The notes beneath the pieces were generated by a model, which ran no database searches, was not told the DNA's origin, and saw only the letters and a program-made list of their open reading frames with translations. Shown here in pieces: positions 18,719-28,626 of a stretch of DNA of 64,000 nucleotides. A program made the position numbers and the translations under genes. How positions within the stretch are numbered: the first letter of the stretch is position 1; each line of letters opens with the position of its first letter. The stretch comes from Actinomycetes bacterium (GTDB taxonomy: Bacteria; Actinomycetota; Actinomycetes; Nanopelagicales; Nanopelagicaceae): positions 310,001 to 374,000 of the forward strand of contig OX376642.1 of NCBI GenBank assembly GCA_947383695.1. Reading direction: 5' to 3'.

Positions 18719-19593
18719 TGTCTATGGAGGAACAAGTTCCCGTTTCCTTGTCATATTGGCAAGATGTGCGTAAGCGTTTCTTTGGAAACAAAATCTCTAT
18801 CGTGGGACTAGTAATTCTGGTCGCGCTCATCATTGCTGGAATTGTTGGACCATTCATTAGCGGATGGAAATATGATGATCTTGGCACTGACATTTTGGTT
18901 GGACCAGGTACCAATGGTCACTGGCTAGGTACCGATGATCTTGGTCGCGACATCTTTACTCGAGTCACATTTGGAATTCGCCTTTCTCTAACTGTGGCAA
19001 TTGTTGTCACTGCAATCTCTGTTTTAGTTGGAGTTACTCTTGGTGGAATCGCTGGTTACTTCGGCGGGTGGGTAGATACTCTTATTAGCCGTTTCATCGA
19101 TACCTGGCAGGTAATCCCATTTGTATTGATCGGCTTTGCAATTATCACTGTATTTGGCTCATCTTTCTGGGTAATCGTTGCCGCCTTGGTGTTTACAGGA
19201 TGGTACTCAACAACCCGTTTGTTCCGCGCATCGGTTATGCAGGTGAAATCACTTGAATACATTGAAGCTGCCCGTGCAACTGGTGCGACAACAAAGCGCA
19301 TCATTCTTCGCCACATCGGACCAAATGCGATTCCACCGATCATTGTTGTTCTAGCTTTCTCGGTTGCAGGAGCAATCTTGAGCGAATCTGTTTATGCATT
19401 CCTTGGTGTGGGCTTCCGCGAACCAACTCCTTCACTAGGTGTAATGATCTCTAGCTCTCGTAACTACCTCACTGACAAGCCATTTGTATTCTTTATTCCA
19501 GGCTCTGTCTTGGTACTACTGACACTTTCAATTGTTTTGATCGGCGATGGATTACGTGATGCCCTTGATCCAAAGTTGCGAGGTGTTAAGTGA
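18718..19593 (+). CDS. Oligopeptide ABC transporter permease (DppC/OppC type)
   Basis: A 291-residue permease. The cytoplasmic N-terminal tail and LGTDDLGRDIFTRV segment are DppC/OppC hallmarks; the EAA loop reads YIEAARATGATTKRIILRH with NAIPPIIV after it. Six helices are predicted. It overlaps the DppB-type gene by one base and the first ATPase gene by four bases, indicating tight translational coupling across the importer operon. Confidence 0.93.
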   Translation: MSMEEQVPVSLSYWQDVRKRFFGNKISIVGLVILVALIIAGIVGPFISGWKYDDLGTDILVGPGTNGHWLGTDDLGRDIFTRVTFGIRLSLTVAIVVTAISVLVGVTLGGIAGYFGGWVDTLISRFIDTWQVIPFVLIGFAIITVFGSSFWVIVAALVFTGWYSTTRLFRASVMQVKSLEYIEAARATGATTKRIILRHIGPNAIPPIIVVLAFSVAGAILSESVYAFLGVGFREPTPSLGVMISSSRNYLTDKPFVFFIPGSVLVLLTLSIVLIGDGLRDALDPKLRGVK

Positions 19594-20591
19594 GCAATCA
19601 GCCACTTCTGCACATTGATGATCTTCATGTTCACTTCAATACTAGCGATGGTGTTGTCCAAGCGATCAATGGTGCTTCCTTAACTCTAAATCCTGGCGAG
19701 ATCGTAGGTCTTGTCGGTGAGTCTGGTTCTGGTAAATCTGTAACCGCGATGAGCATCTTGGGATTAGTTCCAAAGCCACCAGCGATTTATCCAAAGGGCA
19801 GAATTCTTTGGAAGGGCATCGATCTTCTTACAACACCAGATCGCGAACTACGCGAAATCCGCGGTGGCGAGATTTCAATGATCTTCCAAGATCCAATGAC
19901 ATCTTTGAACCCTGTGTACACAATCGGCCATCAGATCTCTGAAATGATCCGTGTGCATGAAAAGATTTCTGCAAAGGCGGCCAAGGTTCGTTCAATTGAA
20001 ATGTTAGATCTTGTAGGAGTTCCCAATCCTAAGCAGCGTGTAGATGATTACCCTCACCAGTTCTCGGGTGGAATGCGCCAAAGAGCAATGATTGCAATGG
20101 CTTTGTCATGTAATCCTGAGCTACTTATCGCCGATGAGCCAACAACAGCGCTGGATGTAACGATCCAGGCACAGATCCTTGAGATCCTTGAAAAGTCAGC
20201 ACGCGAGCTAAATGTTGCGGTACTTCTGATTACTCACGATCTAGGTGTAGTTGCTGGAATCTGTGATCGTGTAGCGGTTATGTACGGCGGACGAATTGTT
20301 GAAGAAGCACCAGTTGATGATCTATTTGAACGTCCTTTAATGCCATACACATGGGGTTTGATGAAGTCGATCCCACAGATGGATGAGTTCTCATCTGAGC
20401 GTTTGTACACAATTCCTGGATCACCTCCAGTTATGTCACGCCCACCCAAGGGTTGTGCATTTGCTGCACGCTGCGAGTTTGCAATTGATAAGTGCCAAAC
20501 AGAAGTACCAGAGCTAGAAACGTATGCTGCTGGCCGATTGGTTCGTTGCCATCGTGTTAACGAGCCTAACTTTGTGAAGGTACTCAAATGA
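19590..20591 (+). CDS. Oligopeptide ABC transporter ATP-binding protein (OppD/DppD type)
   Basis: A 333-residue ATPase with a GTG start inside the preceding stop (GTGA). Walker A is GESGSGKSV, the signature FSGGMRQR, Walker [14 protein letters not shown] and the H-loop LLITHDLG. The C-terminal oligopeptide/dipeptide extension contains the cysteine cluster [15 protein letters not shown], normal for OppD/DppD and OppF/DppF. It powers the importer together with the next gene product. Confidence 0.95.
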   Translation: MSNQPLLHIDDLHVHFNTSDGVVQAINGASLTLNPGEIVGLVGESGSGKSVTAMSILGLVPKPPAIYPKGRILWKGIDLLTTPDRELREIRGGEISMIFQDPMTSLNPVYTIGHQISEMIRVHEKISAKAAKVRSIEMLDLVGVPNPKQRVDDYPHQFSGGMRQRAMIAMALSCNPELLIADEPTTALDVTIQAQILEILEKSARELNVAVLLITHDLGVVAGICDRVAVMYGGRIVEEAPVDDLFERPLMPYTWGLMKSIPQMDEFSSERLYTIPGSPPVMSRPPKGCAFAARCEFAIDKCQTEVPELETYAAGRLVRCHRVNEPNFVKVLK

Positions 20592-21562
20592 CAGAGCCAT
20601 TGCTAAGAGTTTCTAACCTTGAAAAGAAGTTCCCAATTCAACGCGGTATGTTCAAGAGAACCGTTGGGCAGATTCACGCAGTTGATGGTATTTCATTTGA
20701 GATCGCACCTGGCGAAACCCTAGGTCTTGTCGGCGAATCTGGTTGCGGTAAATCAACAACAGCTCGTTTGATTTTGCGTTTGCTTGATCCAACATCAGGA
20801 GAAATCTTCTTTGATGGCAAGGAAATCCATGCGATGACCCGCGAAGAGATTCGCGCAGTTCGCAAAGATATGCAGATTGTTTTCCAGGATCCTTATGCAT
20901 CTTTGAATCCACGTATGACAGTTCGTCAGATCGTTGCTGAGCCACTGATTGTTCATGGCATGGCAAAGGATGATTCAGATCCACGTGTAGATGAAATGAT
21001 CGAACTTTGTGGACTTTCACGTGAGTTCGGAAACCGCTACCCGCATGAGTTTTCAGGCGGTCAGCGCCAGCGCGTTGGTATCGCTCGCGCTTTGGTTACA
21101 CGTCCAAAGCTTGTTGTTTTAGATGAACCCGTATCTGCACTGGATGTTTCAGTACAGGCACAAATTCTTAACCTACTTGATGATCTTCGTGAAAAATTTG
21201 GTTTTAGCTACCTCTTTGTGGCGCATGACTTGTCTGTGGTTTCACATATTTCAGCTCGCGTAGCGGTTATGTACTTGGGCAAGATTGTTGAAATCGGAAC
21301 TCGTGAAGAGATCTTCAATAATCCAAAGCACCCTTACACAAAGGCGCTTATCTCTGCGGTTCCTCTAGCTAATCCAAAGCAAGAGCGCATCCGCAAGACT
21401 TCACGAATTGTTCTAACCGGAGATGTTCCAAGCCCAGCAAATCCACCATCAGGGTGTCGCTTCCGCACACGTTGCTGGAAAGCTCAAGAGGCCTGTACAA
21501 CAACTGAGCCTGCATTGATTACATTAGGTAAGCAGCAAGTTGCTTGCCACTTCCCAGAATAA
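20588..21562 (+). CDS. Oligopeptide ABC transporter ATP-binding protein (OppF/DppF type)
   Basis: A 324-residue ATPase. Walker A GESGCGKST, signature FSGGQRQR, Walker B LVVLDEPVSALDV and H-loop VAHDLS are intact, and the C-terminal extension has GCRFRTRCWKAQEAC. The ATG overlaps the stop of the OppD-type gene by 4 bases. It completes a five-gene oligopeptide importer. No obvious terminator separates it from the convergent decarboxylase gene, whose end lies 8 bases downstream. Confidence 0.95.
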   Translation: MTEPLLRVSNLEKKFPIQRGMFKRTVGQIHAVDGISFEIAPGETLGLVGESGCGKSTTARLILRLLDPTSGEIFFDGKEIHAMTREEIRAVRKDMQIVFQDPYASLNPRMTVRQIVAEPLIVHGMAKDDSDPRVDEMIELCGLSREFGNRYPHEFSGGQRQRVGIARALVTRPKLVVLDEPVSALDVSVQAQILNLLDDLREKFGFSYLFVAHDLSVVSHISARVAVMYLGKIVEIGTREEIFNNPKHPYTKALISAVPLANPKQERIRKTSRIVLTGDVPSPANPPSGCRFRTRCWKAQEACTTTEPALITLGKQQVACHFPE

Positions 21563-21570
21563 ATACTTAC

Positions 21571-23004
21571 TTACTTAATAACTCTGTAGGTCGCAAGGGT
21601 TGGATCACTGGCGTAAGCGATTCGAACTCCTGCTATTTGTGTAGCTGACAATCCAGAAACAATTGTTTCTGTTAAAACTTCACCAGGTGCAACAACTGCA
21701 ACACCTGGGGGATACGGTGCGATCAAGTCAGCACTTACACGGCCAATAGCCTTTTGTGCTGAGACATACTCAGTATCGGCAAAGTAAGCATCGCGCATAG
21801 ATACCGCAACCGTTGGAACAATCGACCAGCTCAGTGATGTTTGAGTAGCACGAGGTGTTCCTTGCAATGATTTCAAAATTGGAATGAGTGCATCTGCAAG
21901 GGCTGCAAAATCATCCGCATCATCGGCAAGTGTTGCCAGGAAAACGATGGTGTCGCGATCTGCCATCTCGACTCGGATATTGGCCTTTTGTAGCTGCTTT
22001 TCAACATCTACACCTGAAAGCCCCAAGAGATTTGCTCGCAAAACAATCTTGACGGGATCAAACCGTCCTGCGACAAAGTCACTGGGATTAAGAAAAATAG
22101 GAGCATCAAAATGAGATTGAACAGAGTTCTTGAAATCTTGGACATACTTCAGGAGTTCGCCTGTTAACTGATCTCCGCGGGTTTGCAGCAATGCGCGGCA
22201 ACCATCAATGGATGCAAGCGGAGCACCTGCAGGAGAAGTCGTATGGGTAGTTTCAAAACTTTGTTCAATTCGTGCAAGGTTCAAGAACTTTCCTTGTGCC
22301 AGTAACAATGCAGATGCGCTGTAACCCGGTAGCGCCTTGTGAACACTTGTAATCAACGCATCTGCGCCAAGCTGCATGACATGTGCAGGAATTTGAGAGT
22401 TAAAACCAAAGTGTCCGCCCCAAGCAGCATCAACAATTACCGGGATCGAGTTTTCATGCGCCTTTGAAATCAATGCAGGAAGTTCAGAAATCGTTCCAAG
22501 GTAACCAGGCTCTGTTAACAGCAACGCGATTGGTTTTTGATCCAACACTCGCTCAAGCTCTGAAACCGGAATTCCAGTTGGCACACCAGTTGCTTCATCA
22601 ATATCGGGGGTTAACCAGATTGGTTCTAACCCAGTAAGTACTAAGGCACTCAGAACCGAACGATGAGCTGTGCGGGTGATGGCAACCTTGTCTCCAGGTT
22701 TTCCCAACGCCAAAATGATCGCTTGATTTGCATGGGTTGAACCACCAGTTGAAAAGCGTGCGTAATCTGCACCCCACAGTGATGCGGCTAACTCTTCTGC
22801 TTTCTTCAGCGTTCCTTCAGTAAGTTTGATCTCATCAAGCCCACCGTAAAGCGGAGTATCTGAATCAACTACCGCACCAAGTCCCTCATCTAAGCGGTGT
22901 GCTTTTTGCTTGTGACCTGGAATTGTGAATGCTGTGCGCTGGGTTTCGAAGTAGGACAGATATGCATCAAGCAAAGGTGCGCTATCTCGTAACCGTGAGT
23001 TCAT
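21571..23004 (-). CDS. Orn/Lys/Arg decarboxylase family PLP enzyme
   Basis: A 477-residue fold-type I PLP enzyme. The N-terminal TIPGHKQ, the STHANQAIILAL segment, the VDAAWGGHFGF Asp-containing motif and the PLP-binding lysine in TSVHKALPGYSASALL match the basic-amino-acid decarboxylase family (SpeA/CadA-like, the short Gram-positive type). The C-terminal domain includes IAPYPPGVAVVAPGE. It probably decarboxylates arginine, lysine or ornithine to a polyamine; the exact substrate cannot be read from sequence. It is convergent with the oligopeptide importer and divergent from gabT. Confidence 0.88.
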   Translation of the reverse strand: MNSRLRDSAPLLDAYLSYFETQRTAFTIPGHKQKAHRLDEGLGAVVDSDTPLYGGLDEIKLTEGTLKKAEELAASLWGADYARFSTGGSTHANQAIILALGKPGDKVAITRTAHRSVLSALVLTGLEPIWLTPDIDEATGVPTGIPVSELERVLDQKPIALLLTEPGYLGTISELPALISKAHENSIPVIVDAAWGGHFGFNSQIPAHVMQLGADALITSVHKALPGYSASALLLAQGKFLNLARIEQSFETTHTTSPAGAPLASIDGCRALLQTRGDQLTGELLKYVQDFKNSVQSHFDAPIFLNPSDFVAGRFDPVKIVLRANLLGLSGVDVEKQLQKANIRVEMADRDTIVFLATLADDADDFAALADALIPILKSLQGTPRATQTSLSWSIVPTVAVSMRDAYFADTEYVSAQKAIGRVSADLIAPYPPGVAVVAPGEVLTETIVSGLSATQIAGVRIAYASDPTLATYRVIK

Positions 23005-23048
23005 CTTCTAAGCCTAACTAATGGACTCGCGAGTAGGAAATGATGGCT

Positions 23049-23054
23049 TAGACT
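23049..23054 (+). promoter_or_regulatory. Putative -10 box of a leaderless gabT promoter
   Basis: TAGACT ends 6 bases before the ATG at 23061 and there is no Shine-Dalgarno sequence between them, which suggests a leaderless transcript. A convincing -35 is not visible. Confidence 0.4.
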
Positions 23055-23060
23055 TTACCC

Positions 23061-24401
23061 ATGACTACAACTACCGCATTGACTCAAGAGCGTCGGTTGG
23101 TTACCGCTATTCCGGGACCAAAATCTCTCGAGGCGCTACAGCGCCGCAGTGAGGCGACATCTGGGGGACTAGGGCTTGCTTTCCCAGTCGTCATTGAGCG
23201 CGCTAGTGATGCGATTCTCTTAGATATCGATGGCAACCAGATTATTGATCTTGGCTCAGGTATCGGTGTTACCAATGTTGGAAACTCAGCACAACGTGTA
23301 GTTGATCGCGTAATTGATCAGGTTCAAGCTTTCACACACACCTGCTTCACCGTTGCCCCATACATGGGTTACATCGAAGTGTGCGAAAAGTTGAATGCAA
23401 TGACACCTGGAACATTTAAGAAGAAGTCTTTGCTTGTTAACTCAGGTGCAGAAGCTGTAGAAAATGCAATCAAGATTGCACGTCACTACACAAAGCGTCA
23501 GGCGATTGTTGTTTTCGAACACAGCTACCACGGCCGCACTAACTTAACTATGGCGTTGACTGCAAAGAACATGCCATACAAAGAAGGCTTTGGTCCATTT
23601 GCGCCAGAAATTTACCGAGTGCCAATGCCGTACTCATTCCACTGGGTAGGCGATCAGGCAACTATTACTGAAGATGCGATCGAGATGGTCACACATAAGA
23701 TTGATAAGGAGATCGGTGCACACAACGTTGCTGCGATTTTGATCGAACCAATTCAAGGCGAGGGCGGATTCATCGTTCCACCTAAGGGATTCCTCCCAGC
23801 GCTTTCAAAGTACTCAACTGACAATGGAATTATCTTCATTGCTGATGAGGTCCAAACAGGTTTTGCTCGTACTGGCAACATGTTTGCGGTAGAGCATGAG
23901 AATGTTGTGCCAGATATGGTCGTAACCGCAAAGGGCATTGCAGGCGGACTTCCACTTGCTGGTGTAACTGGCCGCGCAGAGATTATGGATTCAGTTCACG
24001 TCTCTGGTCTTGGCGGAACATACGGCGGAAACCCAATCGCATGTGCTGCAGCACTTGGTGCGATCGAGACAATGGAAGAAGAAAATTTAGTTGCACGTGC
24101 AAACCACATCGGCCAGATTCTTGGTGATTCACTTCGCGCAATGCAGGCTAAGTACCCAGTGATCGGTGAAGTTCGTGGTCGCGGTGCTATGCAAGCTATT
24201 GAATTGGTAGTGCCAGGTACAAAGACACCTAACACCGCTGCGATGAATGCGATTACAAAGTATTGCCAGAGCAAGGGCGTCTTAGTTCTTACCGCTGGAA
24301 CATACTCAAATGTTGTTCGCTTCTTGCCACCAATTGTTATTACCGACGAGCTCTTGAAGGATGCGCTAAGCGTTCTTGATGAAGCACTCGCTTCTCTCTA
24401 A
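23061..24401 (+). CDS. gabT: 4-aminobutyrate aminotransferase
   Basis: A 446-residue class III PLP aminotransferase. It shows NSGAEAVENAIKIAR, YHGRTNLTMALT, the GEGGFIVPP motif, the PLP Asp in IADEVQTGFARTG and the Schiff-base lysine in TAKGIAGGLPLAG. These match GabT, which moves the amino group of GABA to 2-oxoglutarate, giving succinate semialdehyde. The related ornithine/acetylornithine enzymes share motifs, but the length and TAKGIAGGLPL favour GabT. The divergent decarboxylase suggests a polyamine/GABA breakdown locus, an inference from adjacency. Confidence 0.9.
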   Translation: MTTTTALTQERRLVTAIPGPKSLEALQRRSEATSGGLGLAFPVVIERASDAILLDIDGNQIIDLGSGIGVTNVGNSAQRVVDRVIDQVQAFTHTCFTVAPYMGYIEVCEKLNAMTPGTFKKKSLLVNSGAEAVENAIKIARHYTKRQAIVVFEHSYHGRTNLTMALTAKNMPYKEGFGPFAPEIYRVPMPYSFHWVGDQATITEDAIEMVTHKIDKEIGAHNVAAILIEPIQGEGGFIVPPKGFLPALSKYSTDNGIIFIADEVQTGFARTGNMFAVEHENVVPDMVVTAKGIAGGLPLAGVTGRAEIMDSVHVSGLGGTYGGNPIACAAALGAIETMEEENLVARANHIGQILGDSLRAMQAKYPVIGEVRGRGAMQAIELVVPGTKTPNTAAMNAITKYCQSKGVLVLTAGTYSNVVRFLPPIVITDELLKDALSVLDEALASL

Positions 24402-24405
24402 GAAC

Positions 24406-25986
24406 TCAAACCCCTGAAGCGTGGCCTTCGCAACGAGGATCTGATCCAAATGCGAAGGTGCCATTAGCTAGAACCTCCATCATCTGAACTGATGATCCAT
24501 GTCCCCATGCCGCCAATGGACGAACCTCATGTCCCTTTGCACGCAACTCATCAAGTACCGCTGTCGCAACTCTATTTTCAATCTCCAGAACACCAAGACC
24601 CTTTTCTTCATCAGAGCTTTGTCCGGGTGCGTTCAAGTGTTGCCAACGTGGAGCTTCAGTTGCTTCCTGCACATTCATCTTTAGATCAATGACATTTACA
24701 AGCAGCTGTAGATTTGTTTGAACTTGGATATTTGCACCCGGTGTTCCACCCACTAGATACAAAGAACCATCTGCGCGCACAGCGGTAAATGCGTTCAAGG
24801 TATGCGCCGGTCGCTTACCCGGTGCGATGATGTTGGGGGATTGCGGATCTAATGAAAAACCAGTTAAACGATTGTTCAAAATGATGCCAGTTTCAGGGAT
24901 TACCCATGAACTACCAAAACCATGGAACACAGATTGAATCCAAGAAACCGCATTTCCATCGGAATCTGCCACTAAAAAGTAGGTTGTATCGCTGCCTTCA
25001 GTAACAGGTGCAATATCTGTGCCCGCCGAAGCCATAGAAATATGCGATGCGCGTTGATCAATATGAGCCTTAGACAAGATTCGATCGGTGTTTACAGCGA
25101 TGAACTCTGGATCACCCAGAATCCCATTGCGATCGGCAAAACCAATTTTCTTTGCTTCAACACCAACATGAATTCGATCCGCTTCTGACAGGGACGCAAT
25201 GTCAAAACGCTCATTGAGCAAGAGCTCCTCCATCAAGATCATTCCCTGTGTTGGAGGAGGCTGACCATAAATAGTGATGTCACGATACTTAACTGACAGT
25301 GGATCCAGAACGCGAGTCGTGTGATTCTTTAAATCCGCTTCATTGAACCAACCATCAGATCCCTTGATCAATTGCTGTGCGATTCGACCTTCATAAAACG
25401 CTGCTCGACCGCCTTCTGCGATTTCGCGAAGTGAGCGCGCTAAATCCTTTTGAACAACTAAATCGCCTACCTTTACATTTACATCGACACCCATATTTTT
25501 GAATACCTGGGTATCTGGTGCAATCGCTAAGTGGCCCGCGATTCTGCGAACAAAACCTGTATTTGCCGGGAAGCCATTTTCTGCGTAATCAATCGCTTGC
25601 GCCAACAAAGTTGCCATCGGCAACTTTCCGTAGCGCTTATGAGCTTCAAACCAGGTTGAAACTAAACCGGGAACAGTTCCCGATTTGTATCCATGCAATG
25701 GAATTCCATCTTTATAATTTTCAGGGGTAGCAGCATGTGATCCTTCACCGCTTCCATTGAAAGCAAGGTTGCTCTTGCTCGCTTTGTGGTGAGTAACCAG
25801 AAATGCATCGCCTCCCAAGTGAGAAGCACCAGGTTCGACAACACAGATGACCGCACTTAATGCGATCGCAGCATCGATAAATGAACCACCTTGCTTAAGG
25901 ATGCTGATCGCAGCACTGACCGCTAACGGCTGACTTGCCGCCGCCCCACCATTTCGAGCATAAACAACGCTTCTACCTGTTTGCAT
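24406..25986 (-). CDS. Gamma-glutamyltransferase family protein
   Basis: About 526 residues of the Ntn-hydrolase GGT family, made as a precursor and self-cleaved. The nucleophile Thr is in GSDTTYFLVAD at about two thirds of the chain; the glycine-rich GGTPGANIQVQ and PHTL-like RPAHTLNAF motifs follow. The usual DTTHFS reads DTTYFL here. No signal peptide is evident, so it may act inside the cell, as YwrD-like members do. The start is uncertain: the ATG at 25986 fits family homology, and an in-frame GTG at 26019 would add 11 residues. It converges with gabT with a 4-base gap. Confidence 0.87.
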   Translation of the reverse strand: MQTGRSVVYARNGGAAASQPLAVSAAISILKQGGSFIDAAIALSAVICVVEPGASHLGGDAFLVTHHKASKSNLAFNGSGEGSHAATPENYKDGIPLHGYKSGTVPGLVSTWFEAHKRYGKLPMATLLAQAIDYAENGFPANTGFVRRIAGHLAIAPDTQVFKNMGVDVNVKVGDLVVQKDLARSLREIAEGGRAAFYEGRIAQQLIKGSDGWFNEADLKNHTTRVLDPLSVKYRDITIYGQPPPTQGMILMEELLLNERFDIASLSEADRIHVGVEAKKIGFADRNGILGDPEFIAVNTDRILSKAHIDQRASHISMASAGTDIAPVTEGSDTTYFLVADSDGNAVSWIQSVFHGFGSSWVIPETGIILNNRLTGFSLDPQSPNIIAPGKRPAHTLNAFTAVRADGSLYLVGGTPGANIQVQTNLQLLVNVIDLKMNVQEATEAPRWQHLNAPGQSSDEEKGLGVLEIENRVATAVLDELRAKGHEVRPLAAWGHGSSVQMMEVLANGTFAFGSDPRCEGHASGV

Positions 25987-26088
25987 TCGTGAACTGTGGC
26001 GTATCTGCACGCTGAGCACAAGGCGAAAACGGGGTTAACTCTGCTTTCAATTTGCACCCAGATTTCCCCCAACCTACTATTTACCTAC

Positions 26089-26210
26089 GTTAAGGGGAGT
26101 ACCTCGTTCGGCATCTTCGTCAATACGGATAGAAATATCCCGGAGCTGCGACCGAATAGCTATTAATTAGCTAGCGGTTGAGGGAGACCTTGGCACCTGG
26201 CCCCTTTAAC
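26089..26210 (+). promoter_or_regulatory. yybP-ykoY manganese riboswitch
   Basis: Closing stem P1 is formed by GTTAAGGGG (26089-26097) and CCCCTTTAAC (26201-26210). Inside are the family-typical AAGGGGAGTA at the 5' side, CTTCGTCAATACGG, and GAGGGAGACC near the 3' side. This RNA class senses Mn2+ and often precedes TerC-family genes, which is exactly its place here, 16 bases before the TerC start codon. Confidence 0.88.
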
Positions 26211-26226
26211 GAAATAGGTGAAATAC

Positions 26227-27213
26227 ATGGATGTCTCATTAACCACATGGTTTGTTGTAATCGGTGCGATTGTGGCGCTGATCGTTGTAGATCTTTTGAC
26301 TGTTAGTCGCAAGCCCCACGAAGTTAAATTCAAAGAAGCAGCTGGCTGGTCAATATTTTACATCGGTGTTGCTATTGCATTTGGTGTGTGGGTTTGGCAA
26401 ACCGCTGGTTCACAATTTGGAACTGAGTACTTTGCCGCCTACCTAGTAGAAAAATCATTGTCAGTAGATAACCTCTTTGTCTTCATCATCATCTTGGCAC
26501 AGTTTGCAGTGCCATCGATTTACCACCAACGCGTCTTAATGTTTGGTGTATTGCTCGCACTTGTTTTACGCGGAATTTTCATCGCCGTTGGCGCAGCAGC
26601 CCTTGCAGCATTTAGCTTCACATTTGTTATCTTCGGTGCAATCTTGATCTGGACCGGTGTGGGTCTGTTCAAGCACTGGGATGAAGATCCAAGTCCAGAG
26701 GACAATCGTTTAGTTAAGGCGATGAAGAAGCGCATCGCAATGACAGATGAGTTCCATGGATCCAAGACCTTCATCAAGATTGATGGAAAGCGTCTTGCGA
26801 CACCGATGCTGACAGTGATGGTTGCAATCGCATCAACAGATCTACTGTTTGCACTTGATTCAATCCCGGCAACATTTGGTGTAACTCAAGAGCCGTTCTT
26901 AGTCTTTGCGGCTAACGCCTTTGCACTTCTTGGCTTGCGTGCCCTGTACTTCCTGCTCAAGGGCTTGCTGGATAAGCTGATTTACCTATCTCTTGGTCTT
27001 TCAATTATCTTGATGTTTATCGGCGTTAAGTTGATTATGACCTATCTACACGAGGTTTGGTATGAAGTTCCAAAGATTCCAACGGTCGGAAGCCTGTCTG
27101 TAATCGGTCTCATTCTTGTGGTTTCTACTGTGGCAAGCTTGATGAAATCAAAGAAGGATCCATCAGCAATTGCACATGCTGGACGTATTACAGCTAGCGA
27201 AGAGGAAAAGTAA
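26227..27213 (+). CDS. TerC family membrane protein
   Basis: A 328-residue integral membrane protein with about nine helices. Conserved acidic motifs on helices, EKSLSVDNLFVF and ASTDLLFALDSIPA, are typical of TerC/Alx proteins, linked to metal ion (Mn2+) export and to metallating exported proteins. The ATG at 26227 has AGGTGA at proper spacing; the GTG at 26218 is less likely. Expression is probably induced by Mn2+ through the upstream riboswitch. A terminator hairpin follows. Confidence 0.92.
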   Translation: MDVSLTTWFVVIGAIVALIVVDLLTVSRKPHEVKFKEAAGWSIFYIGVAIAFGVWVWQTAGSQFGTEYFAAYLVEKSLSVDNLFVFIIILAQFAVPSIYHQRVLMFGVLLALVLRGIFIAVGAAALAAFSFTFVIFGAILIWTGVGLFKHWDEDPSPEDNRLVKAMKKRIAMTDEFHGSKTFIKIDGKRLATPMLTVMVAIASTDLLFALDSIPATFGVTQEPFLVFAANAFALLGLRALYFLLKGLLDKLIYLSLGLSIILMFIGVKLIMTYLHEVWYEVPKIPTVGSLSVIGLILVVSTVASLMKSKKDPSAIAHAGRITASEEEK

Positions 27214-27228
27214 ACTCACAATGTTGAA

Positions 27229-27263
27229 CTGTGAGTCCGGGGTTTAACTACCCGGGCTCACAG
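27229..27263. terminator. Convergent terminator between terC and tldE
   Basis: CTGTGAGTCCGGG and CCCGGGCTCACAG form a 13-bp stem with one G-U pair and a 9-base loop. The hairpin includes the stop codon of the minus-strand tldE gene. It can fold in RNA from either strand, so it may serve both converging genes. Confidence 0.7.
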
Positions 27264-28626
27264 TCGACATGTTGAAATCTTTAATTACCATCGGCGGAAC
27301 AGACATGCTGGTCATATCTCCAGCCCATTCGCGTGGCTGTGTCCACTCTGTTGCACCTGCATGCGCAATTCGCGACAAGGCGCTTACTGGAGAATCATTC
27401 CAACGGAAGTTGTTTGTAGCTCCCTGAACTTCACCATTCTTAACGTAATAAACGCCATCACGGGTAAGTCCAGTGAGCAGCAATGAATTTGGATCAACCA
27501 TGCGGATGTACCACAAGGTTGTCAGAAGCAATCCGTTATCAACTTTCTTAACCAGATCCTCAAGCTTTCCGCTGCCACCATCAACACTCATAATCAAGTT
27601 ATCGCCAAATGGTGTGTATGGAAGTGATGTGAGTTGTGCACTTGCACGAGTCTGAACCAAGGATTGCAATACGCCATCTTTGATCCAATCAACCTGCGAT
27701 TGCTTTTGCCCATTATCAAAGACTGAAGTAAATGAGCTACTTGTTGAAGCAGATACAAAGGGAGAACCAGCAAGCACAGGATGTGTTGGCGTACTGAAAA
27801 GTTGTAGTCCTACATTGGAGAGTTTTTCTCCAACTCTGGTGCCGCCACCCTTCTTAGAAAAGACGCTCTGACCTTCAAAGGCATCACGGCCGCCAGCAAC
27901 CCACATCATGTAGACATAGATGTCAGCAACCGAACCTGAAGGAAAAATAGTGTCATATCGGCCTGCAGGAATATCGATCTTCTTTGCTTGCCACTCTAAA
28001 CGCTGGCGAATATTGGCATCGATTGCTGATACGGAAACATCCTTAAAATCATGGGTTTCCACCCCATCCCATGTTGAACGAGAACGTTGATGCGACTTAC
28101 CTGTCATCTCAACGCGACCAACAGGTGAATCGTGACGCAATCTCATTCCACCCTTTGAGCCAACCCAAATTGTTTGATGGGTATGTTCGGCGTAACCAAA
28201 TAATTCAATTGAATCTGACTTTGATCGGCGCATCATGTCGCCAAGCTCTGGGGCAAAGCCAGCGAAAACCTCTGGGCCAGTTGGAGTATGTGCAGCGCTC
28301 CAATCTCCAAAAGCAACATCGCGTGCAAGTGGTGCAAAATCTTCTGCAGCACCTGATGCTTTTGCAGCAGCAGTTGCTTCAGCAAGGATTGCATCGATAT
28401 CGCCCTCATCAACATTGGTACGAGTAACCGCACCAGATGCCATTGATCCACCCATTGCAACAAATGAAATCACTGTGACATTGCGCTGTTGAATGACACC
28501 ATTAGTTGTGAGGGTGCTGCTTGCCCAACGCAGGTTAGCTTGTGTGCTGTCCTGAACTACGACGATGCAATCATCGGTTGTTGAACGAGACAGAATCTTT
28601 TCAACGAGATCTTGAGCTGAAATCAC
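27244..28626 (-). CDS. TldE/PmbA family metalloprotease partner
   Basis: A 460-residue protein of the TldD/PmbA family. It has the family segments ILAEATAAAKASGAAEDFAPLA, GVETHDFKDVSV and the C-terminal NNFRWNDSPVSALSRI, but lacks the HExxxH zinc motif carried by its partner. TldD and TldE form a heterodimeric protease that removes leader peptides and degrades unfolded peptides. The GTG at 28626 overlaps the tldD stop (GTGA); upstream in-frame codons run through the tldD reading region and are not the start. Confidence 0.9.
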   Translation of the reverse strand: MISAQDLVEKILSRSTTDDCIVVVQDSTQANLRWASSTLTTNGVIQQRNVTVISFVAMGGSMASGAVTRTNVDEGDIDAILAEATAAAKASGAAEDFAPLARDVAFGDWSAAHTPTGPEVFAGFAPELGDMMRRSKSDSIELFGYAEHTHQTIWVGSKGGMRLRHDSPVGRVEMTGKSHQRSRSTWDGVETHDFKDVSVSAIDANIRQRLEWQAKKIDIPAGRYDTIFPSGSVADIYVYMMWVAGGRDAFEGQSVFSKKGGGTRVGEKLSNVGLQLFSTPTHPVLAGSPFVSASTSSSFTSVFDNGQKQSQVDWIKDGVLQSLVQTRASAQLTSLPYTPFGDNLIMSVDGGSGKLEDLVKKVDNGLLLTTLWYIRMVDPNSLLLTGLTRDGVYYVKNGEVQGATNNFRWNDSPVSALSRIAHAGATEWTQPREWAGDMTSMSVPPMVIKDFNMSTVSPGS

